This document shows positions 1-11,409 of a DNA stretch of 64,000 bases, one piece after another. The translations under genes and the position numbers were made by a program. The first letter of the stretch is position 1. Every line of letters begins with the position of its first letter. The DNA lies in NCBI GenBank assembly GCA_011634665.1, contig WAEK01000014.1, positions 62,001 through 126,000 of the forward strand, written 5' to 3'. This stretch comes from Mortierella sp. BCC40632. Its lineage: Eukaryota > Mortierellomycota > Mortierellomycetes > Mortierellales > Mortierellaceae. A model generated the notes under the pieces. That model saw nothing but the letters and a program-made list of their open reading frames with translations. It had not been told where the DNA came from and made no database searches.

Positions 1-1583
1 TACGTCAAGGTTCACCAAGGTCCTTTCTTCAGGAGCATCCAGAACTGGTGGAACTAATTTTTAGGCCCTACTAGTGTTTAGCTCTTGAATTACAGCAAAC
101 TATGAATCATAAAAAGCTGCTCATGAGATACGCTGTTTGCCTTGGAAGTAATTACTAGAAGAAGAAGAAAAGGGGGGGGGGAGGGTGGGGTGGTGCAAGA
201 CATGGAGAACGCTGACTGCGTACAGGACACCCATGTCCAGGAAACCCATGTCCAGGAAATTCCCGGCTTGTGCCGTTGCCATCGTACTTCAAAAAGATAC
301 TGCACGCAGATGTATCTTTTAGCTTTCCTGGCTAGCACGCTGCACAGTTGATTTGAACACATTCAAGAGGTCCAAGATGCCTCGTTTATCCTGCTAGTAC
401 AGCTGTATCTGAGAGTGCAGACATGGAGTGTCTTCAAAGCCCAGAGTAGATGGCATGATCGAAAGAGCTACGCATTGACGATCACTGAGAAAGCGCTGTC
501 AAAGTGAGTTGGAGGCATTGCAATAGCAAGCCACAAGTGCGATTTGAAGAGACAGGAGCTAAGTCTCTCTCTCTCTCTCTCTTTCTCTCTCAAAAATGCA
601 CGCCACCACTCAGTTCAATGAATGAATATGTTCACTCCACACCACAGGCATCTGCGCCATCAGATTCCTGCTTCTCGCAACATGACCCAGCTCCAGCTCT
701 TGCGCTTGTCAATCGTTGGAACATATACGAGGGAACCTTTGAGTAAGAATGGAAGCACAGAGAAAAGTCGTTGCGCTCTTCAGAATACAATAAAAGAGGT
801 TCCAAAGAACACAAGGACGTCGTTTAGAGAATCCATAGTGCTGGAGAAGGCGAGAATGAATTCCTGAGAAGTAATACTCCATTCCTATCTCCAACTTGGG
901 CACTGACCTTTTGCTGCCACGCTTTCACATCCTCCTACTTCCCCTTCCTCGACTTTTTTTTGGGCGTGTAGGTCCTTCTGGTTGGTTCTCTTCAGTCTTG
1001 CCATCGTTTCTTTCATGCACTGGTGCAGATATCTTCTGGCTATCCAAAAGAAAGACTCCATGAGGATAGCTGTCACGTCGACAAAAGTGACAAAAAAAAA
1101 AAAAAAAAAAAAGGGCAAAGTTGAATCTAACAGGTACAGAGGGCTACTGGATCATATTGACTTTCCAGACTGTAGCGAATGGCGGCGACCACTGAACAAC
1201 AAAACACCTCTCTGAGAGTCACCACTCTTACGAGTACCATAGACCGCACACTCAAACCTCTTGGCTCAACACCCTACGAGGTTACGCGTCACCATAGACA
1301 CCACGGGTGGATAAACGTCAGAGCATTAAAGCCGATGTCAAGCATCGTTCAAAATCTTATCATAGTTCGGGAGAATGGTTTAGCAGTTGCCCAGACATCC
1401 TCTGAGACGTTGTCAAAGGCATTCAAGCATCGAGCAGAAGCCCTCCTCTGGGACACACTATGGAGGCCATTCTCTAGAGGTATGTGGTCAGGAGACCTTT
1501 GATCAAAAACGTCAAAGCTCGCCATTGTGTTATCAGATACAAGAACAAAGAGAAGAGGAAGAAGAAGAAGAAGAAGAAGAAGA

Positions 1584-1622
<39 letters not shown>

Positions 1623-2164
1623 CCAATTCACGCTTTGCCCATTTCTTGCCTCCAAGAAGCCTACCGAGATTGAACAGGTTTGTGAGCCAACCATCTTTGC
1701 GCCTCCTTGCTACAACATAAAGAGTACTTTGCTCAAAGGGCCCTGACTCTGGACCGGGATGGGAAATACATGGAATATACACACGTCCCAGGGGCATTTC
1801 TCAATTTCACTGTCAAAAATTGGAGTATGAGGGGGGTCCCAGCCTATCAAATGTCCAGGATCTCTAAGTTTAGCTTGTCATACTTTTACATATTTAGCAG
1901 AGAACGTATGATCCTTTATTGGGAACAATTACGGGCTCAAATAGGTCAGGGATTATATTGTACTGTGGTAAGGTAATCAGGGAAAGGGTAGGGGGAAGGT
2001 GGGGAATGTGCAATGAACGTTGTGAACACGAAGGACGCGATTCGTCAACCACATTTAAACATTGAAAACCCCTCTCCCCTTCTCCCTTTACAGCACTCTC
2101 TTCTCTCTCTTTTTCTCTCTTGGTATATAGTATCTGCCTTGAACAAAAGACTGCCGCGTCTTTT
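1..2164. other. gene-poor left edge, no supported gene
   Basis: I find no convincing gene here. Open frames are short and overlap low-complexity sequence: a purine run near 150-190, CT repeats near 563-590, a poly(A) tract near 1092-1112, and a compound (GAA)n/(GA)n tract near 1556-1620. A 107-codon open frame at 1179-1502 begins with a fair start context, but it has no recognisable domain and no supporting splice structure. Confidence 0.5.
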
Positions 2165-2494
2165 TTAGCTTTTGCAAGAAAGACCACGCAATCTTTCGTC
2201 GCACCAGTTGACACAGCCTCCGTGGTAACAGTCGGACTCACAAGTGGTGCCACCTTGTTGAGTGCACCAGGCCTTGACTCCATCGATCTGGGCTTGATTG
2301 ATAGCGGCACAGTAGTCACAGTTTTTGCCAAAGAGGTTGCATTTCTGGGCCCAGCGTCCTGAGCAGCCGGCCGCGTTGTTGACGCCCGAAATGATTTGCG
2401 TACCAATGCAGGCACTGGAGCTCGAGCAGTAATGCAGAGCTTGAACTTGAGCCAAGAGGAAGAAGGAAGCGGCAATGAGAGTAACTTTCAACAT
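2165..2494 (-). CDS. small secreted cysteine-rich protein
   Basis: A single-exon gene of 109 residues. The first 19 residues (MLKVTLIAASFFLLAQVQA) are a classic signal peptide with a hydrophobic core and an A-x-A-like cleavage site. The mature chain of about 90 residues has twelve cysteines, including a closely spaced set in the second half (CESDCYHGGCVNWC), which suggests a compact disulfide-bonded fold. It is rich in Gly, Ser and Asn and has no membrane segment after the signal. Small, secreted, cysteine-rich chains of this kind in fungi include candidate effectors, surface proteins and antimicrobial peptides; nothing in the sequence decides between these. I do not recognise the family. The start is the only ATG that gives the signal peptide. 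The 5' flank holds (CT)-rich and poly(A/T) sequence but no clear core promoter. Confidence 0.75.
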   Translation of the reverse strand: MLKVTLIAASFFLLAQVQALHYCSSSSACIGTQIISGVNNAAGCSGRWAQKCNLFGKNCDYCAAINQAQIDGVKAWCTQQGGTTCESDCYHGGCVNWCDERLRGLSCKS

Positions 2495-2933
2495 GGTTGC
2501 TGGAGAACGAAGAGGTGGACTTGGGTAAGGAAATCAGGAGAGACTTGGCTTGAAGATGTGCAGGAAGCAATCGAAGGTTCTTGTTAGGCGAGGTCTTTAC
2601 AGGAGAAGGAAGGTTGTGATGATTTTATTATGAAGGTTGGTGGGAAGGAGGGTTTTTACACTACTTGAGAGTGCATGGATTGAGGCGTTGGATCCCAAGA
2701 CCCTTACCTAGGAAAGGCTGAGGAACTACTGAGTGATGAGCCTTGATCGCTTTAGTTTGTTGGCCATCCACCAGGGTTGTGTTGCTGCGTGGGTAAATGA
2801 TTATTCTAGATTGGTTTTTTCATACAGCTTTTCGTCCTGTGGTGATCGTGGTCGTTGGGTGGTGTCTTGGGCGCGTATTCTGCGTCTTGTTGCTAGGAAC
2901 AGGCTTTTGTTTTTATTTTTTGATATTTTTTTG

Positions 2934-2993
<60 letters not shown>

Positions 2994-3891
2994 AACGCTA
3001 CAGTACTTTGTTAGAACTCTGCGTAGTAGTCGTCCTAGAATTTGGTGCAAGCTTGGAGTCTTGGGCGCATACTTGCAAAGTCGTGGATGTACCTGCGTTG
3101 GACCTTTTAACGCGGTCGTAAAGCTAGTTCCCAGTATACCAAGTGGTTATAATCGATCAATCTTAAAACTCTGCACTACAATACTGACTCACCTTTGGGA
3201 TGAGAGTCCTAAAATCAGCAGAAAGCTGACTCAAGGTATGCCAGGGCCATCCTAACCTGCCCCCCCCCCCTGCAGGTCATCCCTTCGTTTCTACCGTCTG
3301 ATTGTCCATACTCCAACGGCAAAAAGTTACCCCATGCTTCACCAATGGCTCGAACTAGTAATTTGAACCGAGGACTGGTAAACTACGGTAAAACCAAATG
3401 GCTTTTAGCCGGCTGACCGCTTATTCACGGAAACCAACCGGTGGTCAACCTAGTTAGTCTAGTGCGGTCAACCACGATCAAGATAGGTTATTGGGCACTG
3501 TAGGTATTGTCCATGCCATATCTGCTTTCTTTTCTATTCTTATTTTCGTAGGTTACGCACGGTCCTTTGCCTAGGGTTACTGCTGAGGAGGACTGTTGAT
3601 AGTATCTCCGCCGGCCAAATGTTCGGTCCACCAATGGTCCTAGCTCATTCGACCTCAGATAGAGGCCAGTATTTGAAGCTGGTGCCTACCAAAATGAAGG
3701 TGGCGGTTAGCAGCTTGTCTCCACCTCATCAGCTCCAATTGCTACTTTAAGTGAACTTTGGCCAGTTTTCCTTCGCTTCGATAGACAAAATAGTCTCATA
3801 AGATGATAGCCAAGTTGCTCAAGTTTAATGAGGGGATGTGTTCGTGAATAAACCTGTCTACAAATGACCTTTCTTTTATTGATTGTTGCTA
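2495..3891. other. intergenic, no supported gene
   Basis: Non-coding sequence between the cysteine-rich protein and the mucin-like gene, with one exceptionally long poly(T) tract and no open frame that I can defend. A short poly(C) run lies near 3261-3271. I looked for a tRNA around 3330-3420, where there is a T-loop-like string, and could not fold one. Confidence 0.5.
2937..2992. repeat. poly(T) tract of about 56 nt
   Basis: An uninterrupted run of T, the longest homopolymer in the window. Runs of 15-35 A or T recur throughout, in both introns and spacers. This one could be a retrotransposed poly(A) tail on the minus strand or simple slippage; no flanking target duplication is obvious. Confidence 0.9.
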
Positions 3892-6303
3892 TTAGATATA
3901 ATGGATACTTCCCTTCTGACTCTGAGGCGAGCCAGAGCCACCAGATGGAGCGCTCTGAGGCATTGATCCAGACCCAGACCCATATGGGATGAGATTGGAG
4001 CCTTCACCACTGGCACTGATGCCTCCAGGGGCACTTCCGCTGCCACTTGCACCGTAGCTCGACATGCCCTCACGACCTTCAGATCCAGACTCGTGGTAAC
4101 CATCGTGGACATGAGCACCTGCCAAACCGACGGATGCTCCGAGAGCAGCACTTGTACCAAAGGCCATAGGTCCTGAATGCAAATTCATGTTGGATCGATT
4201 GGCAGGATGTTCCGACATTTCGGGGGCAACCACAATGTGACCAGCCGTTGGGGCGCCACCAGCCAAATGACGGACAGAAGCATGCGAGCCATGCGAGCCA
4301 GAGCCTTCTGGCTGACGCGAACCATACAAATGATGGAGATCGTTTCCATGGGCGGCACCTCCAGCACCTGCGGCGACAAACCGAGCGTTCGGGTTCTGGA
4401 GTCGACGCGACTGGCGCCTAAAGACAATAAAGAACACACCTGCAACAAGAGCAAGCATGGCCAAACTTCCGATAACAACTCCTGCAGTCGCTCCACCACT
4501 CAGTCCTGCTTTGGAGGCATTGTTACCTTCACCAGCAATTCCTTCAGGAATAGGTGTTCCATCAGGTCCAATCTTGTAAATCGTTCCGCTGATGACTGTA
4601 ACCGAGTTGGTGGTTTGAGTCATAATAGGTTCCTCGCTCGTGGGGCTAGTCGGGATAATGACCTCCGTGGTGAAGACTTGGCTGGGATTTTCTGTTGTTT
4701 CCACTATCTGAGACGTCTGAGGAGCCGCTGAGGAGGTTTCGATAATCTGACTCGTCATGACTGCGGACGAATCGGTCGGTTGAATTGTTGGGACCGAAGT
4801 GGGAGGATCCGTTGGAGCCGAAGAGGAAGGCGCCGTCGGGACCGAAGTGGGAGGGTCCGTTGGGGCCGAAGAGGAAGGCGCCGTCGGGGACCGAAGTGGG
4901 AGGGTCCGTTGGGGCCGAAGAGGAAGGCGCCGTTGGGACCGAAGTGGGAGGATCTGTTGGGGCCGAAGAGGAAGGCGCTGTCGGGACCGAAGTGGGAGGA
5001 TCCGTTGGGGCCGAGGAGGAAGGCGCCGTTGGGACCGAAGTGGGGAGGATCCGTTGGAGCCGAAGAGGAAGGCGCTGTCGGGACCGAAGTGGGGAGGATC
5101 CGTTGGGGCCGAAGAGGAAGGCGCCGTTGGGACCGAAGTGGGAGGATCCGTTGGAGCCGAAGAGGAAGGCGCCGTTGGGACCGAAGTGGGAGGATCCGTT
5201 GGGGCCGAGGAGGAAGGCGCCGTTGGGACCGAAGTGGGAGGATCCGTTGGGGCCGAAGAGGAAGGCGCCGTTGGGGACCGAAGTGGGAGGATCCGTTGGA
5301 GCCGAAGAGGAAGGCGCCGTTGGGACCGAAGAGGAAGGAGCCGTAGGGACCGAAGAGGAAGGATCTGTTGGGACCGAAGAGGAAGGAGCCGTAGGGACCG
5401 AAGAGGAAGGATCTGTTGGGACCGAAGAGGAAGGCGCCGTTGGGACCGAAGAGGAAGGAGCCGTTGGGACCGAAGAGGAAGGATCCGTTGGGACCGAAGA
5501 GGAAGGAGCCGTAGGGACCGAAGAGGAAGGAGCCGTAGGAAGTGTAACGCTCACGGAGCTAGCAGAGGTAGCTGTTGCGGTGGTGGTGGCATTGGAAGAG
5601 GAACTCACAGGGGATGTCACAGTGGAACTTGCAGAGGAGCTTCCAGAGGAACTCGCAGAGTCAGTCACAGTGGGTTTAGGATCTGGGTTCCCAGAGGTTG
5701 GATCTGGCTTCCCAGAGGTTGGCTCCGGCTTCCCAGAAGTTGGCTCTGGCTTCCCAGAGGTTGGCTCTGGCTTCCCAGAGGTTGGCTCCGGCTTCCCAGA
5801 GGTTGGCTCTGGCTTCCCAGAGGTTGGCTCCGGCTTCCCAGAGGTTGGCTCCGGCTTCCCAGAGGTTGGCTCTGGATTCTCCTTCTCTTTCTCGGGTGGA
5901 TTCTCCTTCTCTTTCTCGGGTGGATTCTCCTTCTCTTTCTCGGGTGGATTCTCCTTCTCTTTCTCAGGCGGATTCTCCTTCTTCTCTTTCTCAGGGTGGA
6001 TTCTCCTTCTCTTTCTCGGGCGGATTCTCCTTCTCTTTCTCAGGCGGATTCTCCTTCTTTTTCTCAGGCGGATTCTCCCTTCTCTTTCTCTGACGGCGGA
6101 TTCTCCTTCTCTTTCTCGGGTGGATTCTCCTTCTCTTTCTCAGACGGATTCTCCTTCTCTTTCTCGGATGGATTCTCCTTCTCGTCGGGTTCAGTCGAGA
6201 TATTGATGGGACGGACCCGGAAATTTCGACCTGGGCATGGCGGCGTGTAAAGGGAAGGGAAAGAGTCAAGGGGCTGGTCTGGCTGAAACGACGAAAGCGA
6301 AGT
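3892..6303 (-). CDS. mucin-like one-pass membrane protein with tandem repeats (6 frameshifting indels)
   Basis: The terminal exon codes for about 800 residues once six single-base insertions are allowed for. From N to C it has a short Cys-containing segment; an acidic/basic repeat of about 8 residues (ENPPEKEK type); a 7-residue repeat (KPEPTSG type); a Ser/Thr-rich linker; and a long repeat alternating PTAPSSS and PTDPPTS. Then come a Thr-rich stem, one membrane helix (GVVIGSLAMLALVAGVFFIVF) followed by a basic stop-transfer stretch, and a Gly/Ser/His-rich tail ending at 3892. This is the architecture of fungal cell-wall mucins or stress sensors (Msb2-, Wsc- or Mid2-like): an O-glycosylated ectodomain, a single helix and a cytoplasmic tail. 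That analogy is inference. A 3' splice site with a pyrimidine tract lies just above 6303, so a signal-peptide exon should lie upstream; I could not identify it. The indels sit in G/C runs inside the repeats near 4887, 5042, 5093, 5273, 5995 and 6071. Confidence 0.65.
4795..5535 (-). repeat. Pro/Ser/Thr coding minisatellite (24/48-bp units)
   Basis: Tandem units of about 24 bp, alternating in pairs, encode the PTAPSSS/PTDPPTS ectodomain repeat. Unit types change along the tract: the N-terminal part carries SSSVPTA and SSSVPTD types, and the C-terminal part carries SSSAPTD and PPTSVPTA types. Four of the six frame-breaking single-base insertions of the gene lie here, each making a G run one base longer than in sister units. 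Confidence 0.85.
5687..5872 (-). repeat. 21-bp coding minisatellite (KPEPTSG)
   Basis: About nine tandem 21-bp units, differing mainly at one third-position-like base, encode a seven-residue Lys-Pro-Glu-Pro-Thr-Ser-Gly repeat in the mucin-like ectodomain. No frame break is visible inside this block. Confidence 0.85.
5873..6190 (-). repeat. 24-bp coding minisatellite (ENPPEKEK)
   Basis: About thirteen 24-bp units encode a charged eight-residue repeat. Two single-base insertions (near 5995 and 6071) break the frame. A three-base insertion near 6085 and another near 5980 do not. Confidence 0.8.
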
Positions 6304-7310
6304 CTGTCACGATAGCCAGAGAGGACAAAGAAAAAAAAAAAAAGGAGGTAGGCCGTTGGGGCGTGGGGAGGTGAGAGGGTAAAGAGTGGTGGTGGTGCGG
6401 CTGTGTCTATTTTTAATTTTGTTGTTGTTGTTGTTGTTGTTGTACGGGGAGAATGGCATTGGGAAAAGAGTAGCCAGGACGGAGACGAAGAGGGCGGAGA
6501 GAAAGAGAGAGAGAGAGAGAAAAAGAGAGAGAGAGAGAGAGCGGAGTCAAAGGGGCGTCGAGGTTAGCATCCTGTGGGTCGGTGCGCTCAAGAAATAAAG
6601 CGCGGGCGGTTGATGCCACGACGGTTATGAAGCGATTGAAACAAACGAGGAATTATGAAAAAAAGGAGGCAAATTGGTCGGAGTCGGAGGAGAGGAGAGG
6701 AGAGGAGAAGAGAGAGAGAGAGAGAAAAGGGGAGAGAGAGAATCGAGAGAGATAGTCGAGAGAGAGAGAGAGAGAGAGAGAGAGGGTCGAGAGTAAGTGG
6801 AGAGAGAGGAGAGAGAGAGAAATGTTTGTGGGCCCAAGAGAGGGGAAGATGGTCGATGGGATGCAGCAAAGGGGAGAGGAGGGGGGGTCATGATGGTCGA
6901 AAAAGAAGGGGGGAAAGAGAACAGGACAGGGCAGATTTAACTGGTTGTTTGTGCTGAAATCGGGGAAGCACAAAAAGGAAAAGTTGGTTACCCCTGGTCA
7001 GGGGTCGATTTTATAATGGTCGTCCAGCTTTATTGCGGAGCGAGATCTGGACGGACAGGCCGATTTAATCAGATGATGATGATGATGAAGAGGACAAAAG
7101 GCTCGATGGATTTATAGATTATAAATGGAAATATATATATATATATATATATGGTGCGATTTGGCGAAGATCGGGTCCGGATGATGATATGGCATGGATG
7201 GAAGGGGAGGATAAAAAGGATGGAGGCGCAGAGTGGATGGAGGAGGGAAGAGGCAGCGCAGAGAAGAAAGAAAGGAAGAGGCGCGGCCAGCTACAGAAAA
7301 GAGAGAAAGA

Positions 7311-7341
<31 letters not shown>

Positions 7342-7958
7342 AAGTGGGTGGGAGTAAGAGTGGGAAGGTGAGCTGAGAGTGGATAATTCACCGAGGAGCC
7401 GCCCGCCCGCCAGGCACAGGAACGCTTTCTCAACAAGGGCAAGGGCACACGGCCCGCCAGGTACGCCGCCTTGTGAGAGTATATATAGACAGGATATAGC
7501 GAATGGGGACACCATCGACCACCCGAATGTCACATCTTTTGCTCTCTTTCTTCTCTCTCTCTCTCTCATCTCGCCTAATCGTTGAAGGCCGCGGGCTTCG
7601 TCCCATACACCCGCACCTGTCGAGAGAGCCCTGTGTGTGCTGATGAGGGGAGGGGCATATGCACGCTCGCTGCCAACAGGCGGCTTCTCATTTAGGTTCG
7701 ATGGAGAGTGGTGACACAGCAGAATGAGACTAGCAGAGGGTACACACACAGTGGTAGGAGAGCCGCCGACAGAGAGATGATGATGAGAGCCTCTGCAGCA
7801 GCGCCTGTCCAGCCAGCCCTGTCACAACAGGGACTCTGCCACGGGGCCAGAGCACATTCCTTGAACCACATTTGTGCTCTCTAATCAACAGCTCGGTCGT
7901 TGTTGCCGCGTCATGTTAACTTGGGATAGGGTTGAGCGAGCTATCCATAATGGATATC

Positions 7959-7992
<34 letters not shown>

Positions 7993-8275
7993 AAAGGGGG
8001 TTGCTGCTGTTGTCCAAGAGACATCCGCTTTTCATTCCTTTCTATTATTGCTGGGCCCTGCAAATCATGTCTCCGGAATGGCCTGTGACGGTCAAAAAAA
8101 AAAAAAAAAAAAAAAAAAAGGGACATGGGTGGTGTGTGTAGAAAGTGTCTGTGGAGCTGAGAAGCAGCTAGACTCAACTCTCTCTCCCTCTCTCTCCCTC
8201 TCTCTCACTCTCTCTCTTCGGGATTGATTGGCTGCCCAAGCACCGGCGTGTAATTCATCTTAGAGTCAGAACGAG

Positions 8276-8307
<32 letters not shown>

Positions 8308-8309
8308 TA
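6304..8309. other. shared upstream region rich in (GA)n microsatellites
   Basis: A 2-kb interval between two genes that point away from each other. It should contain the promoter and missing first exon(s) of the mucin-like gene and the promoter of the downstream plus-strand gene. Purine tracts lie near 6498-6541, 6660-6800, 7310-7340 and 7961-7992, (AT)n near 7132-7152, (GTT)n near 6420-6442, and poly(A) near 8094-8119 and 8276-8305. The last ends five bases before the start codon at 8310. I see no supported coding exon. Confidence 0.5.
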
Positions 8310-9158
8310 ATGCAATCTATACCCAGCGAAGGCGCTCTCACAGCCGTTGTCGATGAATCCATTTTCCCGCCTCACAACCGCATAATCAGCTCGGCCCTCG
8401 ATCTACCTTACCGACACATCTACGAGCTGGAGGTACTGGACCAGGCAACAGGGACAATCCCTAGAGCACTCGATACCCTCTCCAGCTCCCAGCCACTGAT
8501 GGCAAAGGGCTGGGTTCCCATTGAGGAGACAGCTTGTGCACAGGGTAATGTTGACGATTAGTTAAATGAGGGAGGGAGAGAGAGGTGTGTGTGTGTATGA
8601 ATGTACACATCATGATCGCCTCATCATACTGGACTAATCTCGCGCAAGCATTCGTGCGTTTTTTTTTTTCTTCAGACGGGAGAAGCCTTCATCGATATGT
8701 CTATATTGTCGCGCGTTCAATAGTCGACTGGAAACATGAGCTTCACATGGAAGACGCGGAAAGTCCACTACTTTGGCTACTTTCGAAGGATGTCTGCTGG
8801 TATAAAGTCAAGGCAAGTGTAGAGACAACAAGGCCCTTCTTTTTTTTTTTTTTAATTAGTATTATATTTTAGATCAAGCGTTCTACTTTCTAAACTATGC
8901 AGACGTGTCTGTAGGCTCTTTGGGCTTTCTGAATCACCAACTGCTTAAGCTTGGAGAGCGATCGTACAACTGCGGATATCAACCTTCATTGTTACTGCTT
9001 CATTTTGAACTACTAGAGCATCAAGCGTTCGTATGAGCCTTACTTTCGCCCTTTAGCGGCCACGTGTCTCTATCTCGGTATGGATAGCGTAGCCAACCTA
9101 ATGAGCTGTATCTTGACTTGTATACAGGAGATCCAGCTAACTCGCTCGCCACTGTGCA

Positions 9159-9199
<41 letters not shown>

Positions 9200-10752
9200 G
9201 ATGCTCTTGTTCATGTAGTAACCAGCTCCCCTGTTCCTATATATGAACTGGACTCTCTAGTACTCCCTCAGGTACAGTATGGAGCCACAACACAGCATAG
9301 AAGATAAATCCTTTGAACCGCATCTTCATGACTAATAGTATTTCTTTTTTGTCATGAATTTACTAGATGTCTGCTATACTATGCCAGGACAAAGCCTTGG
9401 TCGAGGAAAAACTAATGGAGTATCATGATCGTATCATATCCCTGTGCTCCTCAGATGTTGGGTTGGACAAACTTGACCTTCGTCAACTCTTAGCCAGCAA
9501 AAAGGTCGACACTCGCAGTATCCAGCATACTTCCAAATCTTATGTGAACCAAGAAGTCTATGAGCAACAAGAGCCTGTATGTGACCTGACTTGATAAGGA
9601 TTTGATTTGTGCGCTTGCTCTACATGGAATTCTCATATATCGAAACGCGCCACAATAGGATGCTGAAGTTGTAGAAGAAACTTTTGAAGCGATGCCGGCA
9701 CCATGTCCAGAGCTGTTTTGTCCAGCACACTGTATGGATGTCCTTCCAGAAGCCTGCGCAATGAGCGAGGAGGTCATGTCCTTAGTAGCCGCCCGTGTAA
9801 GAGCAATGGCCATTGAATGAGTTTGATCCGCTAATCGCTTTTAATCAGAATGTCGTTTGGAAACCTTGCGACAAACATTCGATTGACCATTTCTGTATTT
9901 TTAAAAAAAACGATGAATCCATAGTTTCTACATGGAGAATCAAACGGCTCTAAAGCAGAAATATTTGAATGTCCTATCCCCGATTGCGTTTCAACCATAA
10001 GCAACTCATCCTGTCGGTCAGACGAAGATTTTGCTTTTGAGATCGTTATCCATCTCAGGCACCACAACCTTTCAGATCCATTTACTGAGGTCTCTAGAAA
10101 AAGCAAAGAAAAGAAACTGATCATTCAACTAGGGTCGTTTAGTGCTGTTGGTCGTGGCGTGCCATAGGTTACATTTTGCTTCTTCAATTTGCCGTACGGC
10201 AGCTCAAAAGTGCTAATAGTCCGAGTCTCGATACCAATAGGCGACCGTCAAGAGTTACTTGAGCCAGCTGGGGATAGGACCAAAGCAACCAATAGTTTGG
10301 GAGTCAACGCCCAGAGAGTTCAATGGTATGTAACTTCATCTGGAGATTCTTCCTCCATACCCATTATGAAGAGCGAGAGTTTCATCTACTGAACTAATGG
10401 ATTCGCTTCATTCTTTGTACAAGAACGCACGATGAAAGGAAATGGGCTTGATATTCAGCTCTACTGGCTTCTCACTCAAGGCCATAGTCAGAACAACTCT
10501 GAACCGACCAAGGAATCTTTGATCAACTCACGTAGGACCGGACATCAAAAGAGATCTAGGCTGGTTGCAGTCTCGCATACTTATTACGAGTCTGGACCCG
10601 TGTCCAGAAAGATGAAAGCCTTGAGGGACGAATCGTCATTATCGAGTGAAGTAGAGTCTACTCCTGATACCATTCCCATGAGATCAAGGAAAAAACACAA
10701 GGTGCACCGTCCTACTCCTCGTATATTTGAGAGTGATAGCGATGAATGCTAA
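8310..10752 (+). CDS. nine-exon protein with RFD-like region and C2H2-like zinc finger
   Basis: A self-consistent splice model gives 532 residues: exons 8310-8544, 8676-8812, 9017-9119, 9201-9271, 9367-9576, 9659-9796, 9925-10089, 10168-10378 and 10424-10752, all phases matching. Intron 2 uses the AG/GCAAGT donor of GC-AG introns. Residues about 20-140 read like a DNMT1 replication-foci (RFD) domain: an acidic start, aromatic strands, then WYKVK followed after the intron by SYEPYF, where RFD domains have a W-Y-x-L...S-x-x-Y-x-P-x-F pattern. Residues about 290-330 hold C-x4-C and H-x4-H, a C2H2-like finger. The C-terminus is basic and Ser-rich (RSRKKHK) and ends in an acidic ESDSDEC. No methyltransferase domain follows, so if the RFD match holds this is a chromatin-associated protein rather than a methylase. 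The gene is surely real. The domain names are my recognition only and could be wrong. Confidence 0.6.
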
Positions 10753-10820
10753 ATGAAGGCATCACTGTGTGTCTTGTTTTCGCAGACTGTTTTTAATACT
10801 AGCAAACATTCGACATTCCT

Positions 10821-10853
<33 letters not shown>

Positions 10854-11409
10854 AAAAAAGAGTATTCGATTCTGGGCAATTTTATCTTTCTCCTATTCGA
10901 TGTGTGAACCTGCAGAGGGATACAGTGTCATCGGATCTGGTGCTATAAACGCATTGACCATCCTGCACAATGATGCTGATGAATACAACAGTCCAACAGA
11001 CCAAGCCAAATGAGAGATTGCCACGTTGAGCTGGACAGCAGCGTTGATTGTAGTTCCAGGGGACAAAGACTTTTGCAGACACAAAAGCGAGCGACTGTTC
11101 CTTTTTGGTTCAGGGGTATATCAGGCGAGACTTTTCTATGGCGGAGCCATGGAAGATGACTGGCTTTCGTTTTAGCCTCACCGGGTGCGGAGATGATAGT
11201 AGCCCTTCCATGGTTTGAGTGAGAAATAGACTCTTTTTGGAATAAAGAAAAGAAAACGTCATTCTTCTGCGCAAACCATCACCGACTTTTTGACCGTCGA
11301 CTTGACTTTTTTTTTTTTTTTTTTTTTTTTCTTCTTTTTTCTTCTTCTCTCTCCCATCCTCCTTACCCACTCATTCCATCTCAACTCTCGAAAAGCTTTT
11401 TCATCCTTC
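10753..11409. other. intergenic; 5' flank of VPS27
   Basis: No gene seen. It contains a (GAAA)n tract near 10824-10858 and a T-rich run near 11309-11331. The pyrimidine-rich stretch just before 11410 is typical of the 5' leaders in this window. Confidence 0.5.

Noticed and set aside
1179..1502. 107-codon plus-strand frame with a fair start context
   Set aside because: No recognisable motif, no splice support, lies in gene-poor sequence; a chance frame is equally likely.
3330..3420. Possible tRNA (T-loop-like GGTTCAAAT on the minus strand)
   Set aside because: No acceptor stem, anticodon arm or matching T-stem can be folded around it.
4785..6250. Long plus-strand frames of over 470 codons across the mucin repeats
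   Set aside because: They are antisense shadows of the tandem repeats; the minus-strand frame has a stem, a membrane helix and a tail, the plus frames do not.
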